A stretch of DNA of 8,492 nucleotides from the NCBI GenBank assembly GCA_036008685.1, contig DASYNF010000200.1:1-8492 (forward strand), given 5' to 3'. The translations under genes were made by a program, and so were the position numbers. Below are positions 5,576-8,492 of the stretch, one piece after another; the first letter of the stretch is position 1; every line of letters begins with the position of its first letter. A model generated the notes under the pieces. That model saw only the letters and a program-made list of their open reading frames with translations. It was not told the DNA's origin and searched no databases. This DNA comes from Actinomadura_C sp036008685. Its GTDB lineage: Bacteria > Actinomycetota > Actinomycetes > Streptosporangiales > Streptosporangiaceae.

Positions 5576-5971
5576 GATGAACCTCTGCACTATGGAACGA
5601 TCGGCCAGCCGTCGTGAAGCCGCCCGCACCGTCGTAGAAGCCTTCGACGACCACATTATTATAAACACCCCGCCATTGTTGGTTCCGGGGACCGCGGTGG
5701 CATTCCCGAAGGCGCCCGGGATGGCCGCATCGACCTGTGCGGGTGTCCAATGGTCCGGGAAGAACGAACTCTCGCCGCCGTTGGGCCCGGCTTTCGGCTT
5801 CCAGGCGCCGTGCGGCGGATTCAAGGTCCGATCGAAGAACTCCGGCCGGGCCCGGTAGGCACCGCTGGTCGGATCGGTGACCTTGGTGCCCGGAACCAGT
5901 CCCCGACTCCGGAGAAGCCTTGTGGGACGCGGATACCGTGTAAACGCCACATGATTACCGATTCCGGACAT
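5547..5971 (-). pseudogene. Frameshifted C-terminal fragment of a polymorphic toxin, EndoU nuclease domain
   Basis: Two frames together give an EndoU-like RNase domain. From 5971 down to about 5668 the first frame reads VPGTKVTDPTSGAYRAR, then GGESSFFPDHWTPAQVDAAI and AVPGTNNGG. The FFPDHWT at 5744-5764 matches the FFPDxW(S/T)xxQV signature of bacterial EndoU toxins. Near 5661-5672 the match jumps to the second frame: VYNNVVVEGFYDGAGGFTTA (to about 5606), which fits the family's final VxxEGYxDxxGxxxTAYP strand pair. One lost base or two gained bases would explain it. The second frame stops at 5547-5549, overlapping the immunity start by 29 bp. Full toxins have a long N-terminal secretion and repeat region; here the frame is closed at 6011-6013 and a secreted hydrolase begins at 6018, so only the tip remains. 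EndoU toxins cleave RNA. This copy should be inactive unless the shift is a sequencing error. Confidence 0.7.
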
Positions 5972-6017
5972 GACGCGCCACTGGTGCGTTGATCTTGCAG
6001 CCGATATAGATCAGGAC

Positions 6018-8180
6018 ATGAGATCCGCGGTCCGTTACCTCTCACTGCTGTCGGTCGTCCAGGTCGCCATGGCGGTCCTCGTCTCGGGCCCGGTGGCCGC
6101 GAACGCCGCGGAAGGGGCCGATGGCCTGGCCCTGGCGGTGCTCTCGTCGCGTCCGCAGGTCGTCTCCGCAGGTGACGCGCTGGTCCGCGTGCGGATCCCG
6201 GACCACGTGCCCGCCGGTGACGTACGGGTGAGGCGAGACGGGACGGATGTGACCACGGGCTTCCGGGCCGTCGACCGCGGACGCGCGCTGGAGGGCGTGG
6301 TCAAGGGCATGCGGCCCGGGCGCAATGTCCTCACCGCGACGGCGCGCGGCGTCCGCTCGGGAAGACTCGTTCTCGACGACCATCCGGTGACCGGACCGGT
6401 CTTCGCCGGGCCGCACGAGCGACCGTTCATCTGCGACACGGCGGCCTTCACCACGGTCACCGGGAGCAGGCTCGGCGCGCCGATCGACGCGGACTGCTCG
6501 GTCGCCACGCGCGTCGACCACGTCTACCGCACCACGGCCGGGAAATTCACGCCGCTCCCCGCCGGCCAGAACCGCCCGGCCGATCTCGCCTGGACCACGA
6601 CGAGCTCGGGGCGCCGGGTGCCGTACATCGTGCGGGTCGAGACCGGGACCATCAACCGGGCGATCTACGAGACGTCGATGCTGCACGACCCGGGCACCCC
6701 GGCGCCGGATCCGTGGCAGCGCTCCGCGGGATGGAACGGCCGGCTGATCTACACCTTCGGCGGTGGCTGCACCGGTGGATGGTACGTCCAGGGACGGGGC
6801 ACCGGCGGCGTGATGGACGACGGGATGCTGCGCCAGGGATACGCCGTGGCGTCGTCGTCGCTCAACGTCTTCGGCAACAACTGCAACGACCTGCTGGCCG
6901 CCGAGACGATGAGCATGGTGAAGGAACGCTTCGTCGAGGCGTACGGACCGCCCGCGTTCACGATCGGCTGGGGCTGCTCAGGCGGGTCGTACCAGACGCA
7001 CCAGATCGGCGACAACTACCCGGGCCTGCTCGACGGCATCGTCTCCGGATGCAGCTTTCCCGACGTCGGATTCGGCACGGTCAACACGATCAGCGATGCG
7101 CGCCTGCTGGACCACTACTTCCGCGAGGTCGCGCCCGGCGCTCTGGGCAAGGAGCAGCAGCAGGCCATCTCGGGTTTCGGCAGGTGGGAGAGCATCGCCA
7201 ACCTCGGGGACGGCGGCGGCCGGATCGACCCGCGGATCTTCTGCCCCGGCCAGTTGCCGGCGGGATCGCGCTACCACCCCGAGACGAATCCGGCGGGCGC
7301 CCGGTGCGACGTGTACGACCACACCGTCAACGTGTACGGCCGGGATCCACGGACCGGATTCGCGCGGCGGCCGCTGGACAACACCGGGATCCAGTACGGC
7401 CTGAAGGCGCTGCGGGACAAGACGATCACGGTCGACCAGTTCCTCGATCTCAACGAGGGGATCGGCGGCTTCGACGCCGACGCCAACCACGTACGGAAGC
7501 GCACGGCCGCCGACCTGGCGGCGACCCGGGCGGCGTATCGGAGCGGACGGCTGCTCAACGGCGGCGCCGGCCTCGCGCGCATGCCGATGATCGACTATCG
7601 CGCGTACAGCGACGACTCGCCGGGCGGCGACATCCACATGCGGTTCCAGTCGTTCGCGACCCGCGAACGGCTGGTGAAGGCGAACGGCACGTACGCCAAC
7701 CAGGTCATGCTGGCCGAGGACAACCGGTACGGCGGGTTCTCGCTGGCCAGCCCCGTGCTCGCGCACGCACTGACGCAGATGGACCAGTGGCTCACCTCGC
7801 TCGGTTCCGACGGCCGGCCGGGAAGCCCGATCGCCAAGATCACGCGCAACAGGCCGGGCGACCTCACCGACGCGTGCTGGACGCGTGACGCGCAGCCGCG
7901 GAAGGTGACGGAGCCACAGGTCGCGGGCAACGGTACGACCACCTGCAACACGCTCTACCCGGTATGGACCTCGCCGCGGCTGGTCGCCGGCGGGCCGATG
8001 GCCAACGACATCGTCAAGTGCCGGCTCCGTCCGATCGAGCCGGGTGCCTATGGAGTGCCGCTGACGGCAGAGCAGGCCGGACGGTTGCGGGCGATCTTCC
8101 CCGGCGGCGTCTGTGACTGGTCGGCACCGGGGATCGGCCAGCAGGGCCTCGCCGGCACCTGGCAGTCGTTCGGCCGGTGA
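6018..8180 (+). CDS. Secreted DUF6351 family protein, probable alpha/beta hydrolase
   Basis: This 720-residue exported protein begins with a Sec signal peptide (residues 1-30: Arg at 2 and 6, hydrophobic YLSLLSVVQVAMAVLVSG, and A-N-A before a likely cut at 30/31). Residues about 36-118 look like an Ig-like beta domain (VLSSRPQVVSAGDALVRVRI to LVLDDHPVTGPVF). The catalytic-type core follows. YTFGGGCTGGW (245-255) is a glycine-rich stretch suited to an oxyanion hole. G319-C-S321-G-G is a nucleophile elbow with Ser321 as the likely nucleophile, and DIH at 538-540 offers a candidate catalytic His540. Several cysteines suggest disulfides outside the cell. DUF6351 has no established substrate; an esterase or polyester-hydrolase role is an inference. 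ATG 6018 is preferred over in-frame ATG 5970 because it puts the signal peptide at the N-terminus; neither has a strong ribosome site. Confidence 0.88.
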   Translation: MRSAVRYLSLLSVVQVAMAVLVSGPVAANAAEGADGLALAVLSSRPQVVSAGDALVRVRIPDHVPAGDVRVRRDGTDVTTGFRAVDRGRALEGVVKGMRPGRNVLTATARGVRSGRLVLDDHPVTGPVFAGPHERPFICDTAAFTTVTGSRLGAPIDADCSVATRVDHVYRTTAGKFTPLPAGQNRPADLAWTTTSSGRRVPYIVRVETGTINRAIYETSMLHDPGTPAPDPWQRSAGWNGRLIYTFGGGCTGGWYVQGRGTGGVMDDGMLRQGYAVASSSLNVFGNNCNDLLAAETMSMVKERFVEAYGPPAFTIGWGCSGGSYQTHQIGDNYPGLLDGIVSGCSFPDVGFGTVNTISDARLLDHYFREVAPGALGKEQQQAISGFGRWESIANLGDGGGRIDPRIFCPGQLPAGSRYHPETNPAGARCDVYDHTVNVYGRDPRTGFARRPLDNTGIQYGLKALRDKTITVDQFLDLNEGIGGFDADANHVRKRTAADLAATRAAYRSGRLLNGGAGLARMPMIDYRAYSDDSPGGDIHMRFQSFATRERLVKANGTYANQVMLAEDNRYGGFSLASPVLAHALTQMDQWLTSLGSDGRPGSPIAKITRNRPGDLTDACWTRDAQPRKVTEPQVAGNGTTTCNTLYPVWTSPRLVAGGPMANDIVKCRLRPIEPGAYGVPLTAEQAGRLRAIFPGGVCDWSAPGIGQQGLAGTWQSFGR

Positions 8181-8183
8181 CGA

Positions 8184-8203
8184 CCGCGAGCTCGGCTTCG
8201 CGG
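8184..8203 (+). terminator. GC-rich hairpin after the DUF6351 gene
   Basis: CCGCGAGC (8184-8191) pairs with GCTTCGCGG (8195-8203) to form an 8-bp stem with one bulged T and a 3-nt loop, starting 4 bp after the stop. No T-run follows, which is common for actinobacterial terminators. It probably helps to end the hydrolase transcript. Confidence 0.5.
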
Positions 8204-8313
8204 GCCTGACCACGACGCCGGCAGCCGGGAGGGGTCCCGAGTCCCTGGCCGAATGATGGCGGGGACGCTCGCCGCAGCCCATTCGGGGCCGCGCGCGAGC
8301 AGAGGAGGATCTC

Positions 8314-8492
8314 ATGACCGGCTCACCGAACGACCGGAGCGGAGTGACACCCGCCCCCTTGGCAGAGGTTTCCAGCGACCGGCCACGACGGGTCACCACG
8401 GCCGTCACCCTGCTCATCGTTTCCGCGGTGCTCTGGATGCCGATCGCCGGCAGCGACCCAGCCGTGACACAGCCTGCGACGTTGCTGCTGCT
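8314..8492 (+). CDS. N-terminus of a membrane or exported protein (partial)
   Basis: An AGGAGG at 8303-8308 stands 5 bp before ATG 8314, and the frame stays open to the window end (about 59 residues). The first 28 or so residues are polar (MTGSPNDRSGVTPAPLAEVS and SDRPRR). A hydrophobic stretch follows (VTTAVTLLIVSAVLWMPIAG, about residues 29-48), then a short polar linker and the start of another hydrophobic run (ATLLLL). This fits a multi-pass membrane protein with a cytoplasmic tail, or a protein with an uncleaved signal anchor. The family cannot be told from this much. It is 133 bp from the DUF6351 gene, with a hairpin between, so it probably has its own promoter. Confidence 0.75.
   Translation, partial: MTGSPNDRSGVTPAPLAEVSSDRPRRVTTAVTLLIVSAVLWMPIAGSDPAVTQPATLLL

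Noticed and set aside
5156..5617. 153-codon plus-strand open frame opposite the immunity gene
   Set aside because: There is no ribosome site and no family pattern; the minus strand has a clear start, an RBS and a coherent protein.
6005..6017. TATAGA just upstream of the DUF6351 ATG as the -10 of a leaderless promoter
   Set aside because: The spacing to the ATG would fit, but no acceptable -35 lies 16-18 bp upstream; TTGATC at 5989-5994 is only 10 bp away.
6713..7888. 391-codon plus-strand frame inside the DUF6351 gene
   Set aside because: It is an arginine-rich frame shadow of the real gene, with no start-site support.
6978..8417. 479-codon minus-strand open frame opposite the DUF6351 gene
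   Set aside because: It is antisense to a clearly conserved secreted protein, runs on into the next gene and has low-complexity composition.

Overview
The window comes from a high-GC actinomycete. Coding frames carry strong G/C bias at third positions, Shine-Dalgarno sites are close to AGGAGG, and the gene families (SAV2177/DUF574-type methyltransferase, DUF6351 secreted hydrolase, Glyoxalase_6-like VOC protein) are typical of Streptomyces, Nonomuraea or Actinomadura-type genomes. The exact genus cannot be read from the sequence.

Layout. Positions 1-140 hold the 3' end of an unrecognised gene, followed 4 bp later by a GNAT acetyltransferase (145-705). At 720-836 lies a short in-frame relic that resembles the C-terminal part of a NADAR (YbiA-like) domain and starts with a perfect 15-bp tandem duplication. 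A VOC protein (minus, 915-1289) and an APH-type phosphotransferase (plus, 1499-2410) form a divergent pair; a perfect 17-bp palindrome lies in the gap between them. Positions 2407-2826 carry strong coding signal that jumps frame twice, best read as a broken hypothetical gene or two gene pieces. A second GNAT (2871-3398), a SAM-dependent methyltransferase (3554-4375) and an AhpD/CMD-type peroxidase-related protein (4439-4981) follow on the plus strand. Downstream are a relic of a third GNAT (5037-5153), which shares a 57-bp, 52/57-identical block with the second GNAT, and then a convergent AT-richer block on the minus strand.

The most interesting part is that minus-strand block (5132-5971). 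It looks like the C-terminal end of a polymorphic toxin of the EndoU RNase type, cut off from any N-terminal delivery part and frameshifted near 5661-5672. It is followed by an intact, acidic, 147-residue protein (5132-5575) in the position expected for its immunity protein. One long open frame (5132-5971) runs through both, so an automatic annotation would probably report a false fusion protein. The block has clearly lower GC than its neighbours (about 53% in three sampled lines against about 72% in a neighbouring gene), as expected for a transferred toxin-immunity cassette.

The right side carries a 720-residue secreted DUF6351 protein with an alpha/beta-hydrolase-type G-C-S-G-G motif, a hairpin just after its stop, and the start of a membrane-associated gene cut by the window end. 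The genes do not form one pathway. The region reads as an accessory, recombination-prone stretch in which stand-alone enzymes (acetyltransferases, kinase, VOC, AhpD-like) are mixed with remains of decayed genes.
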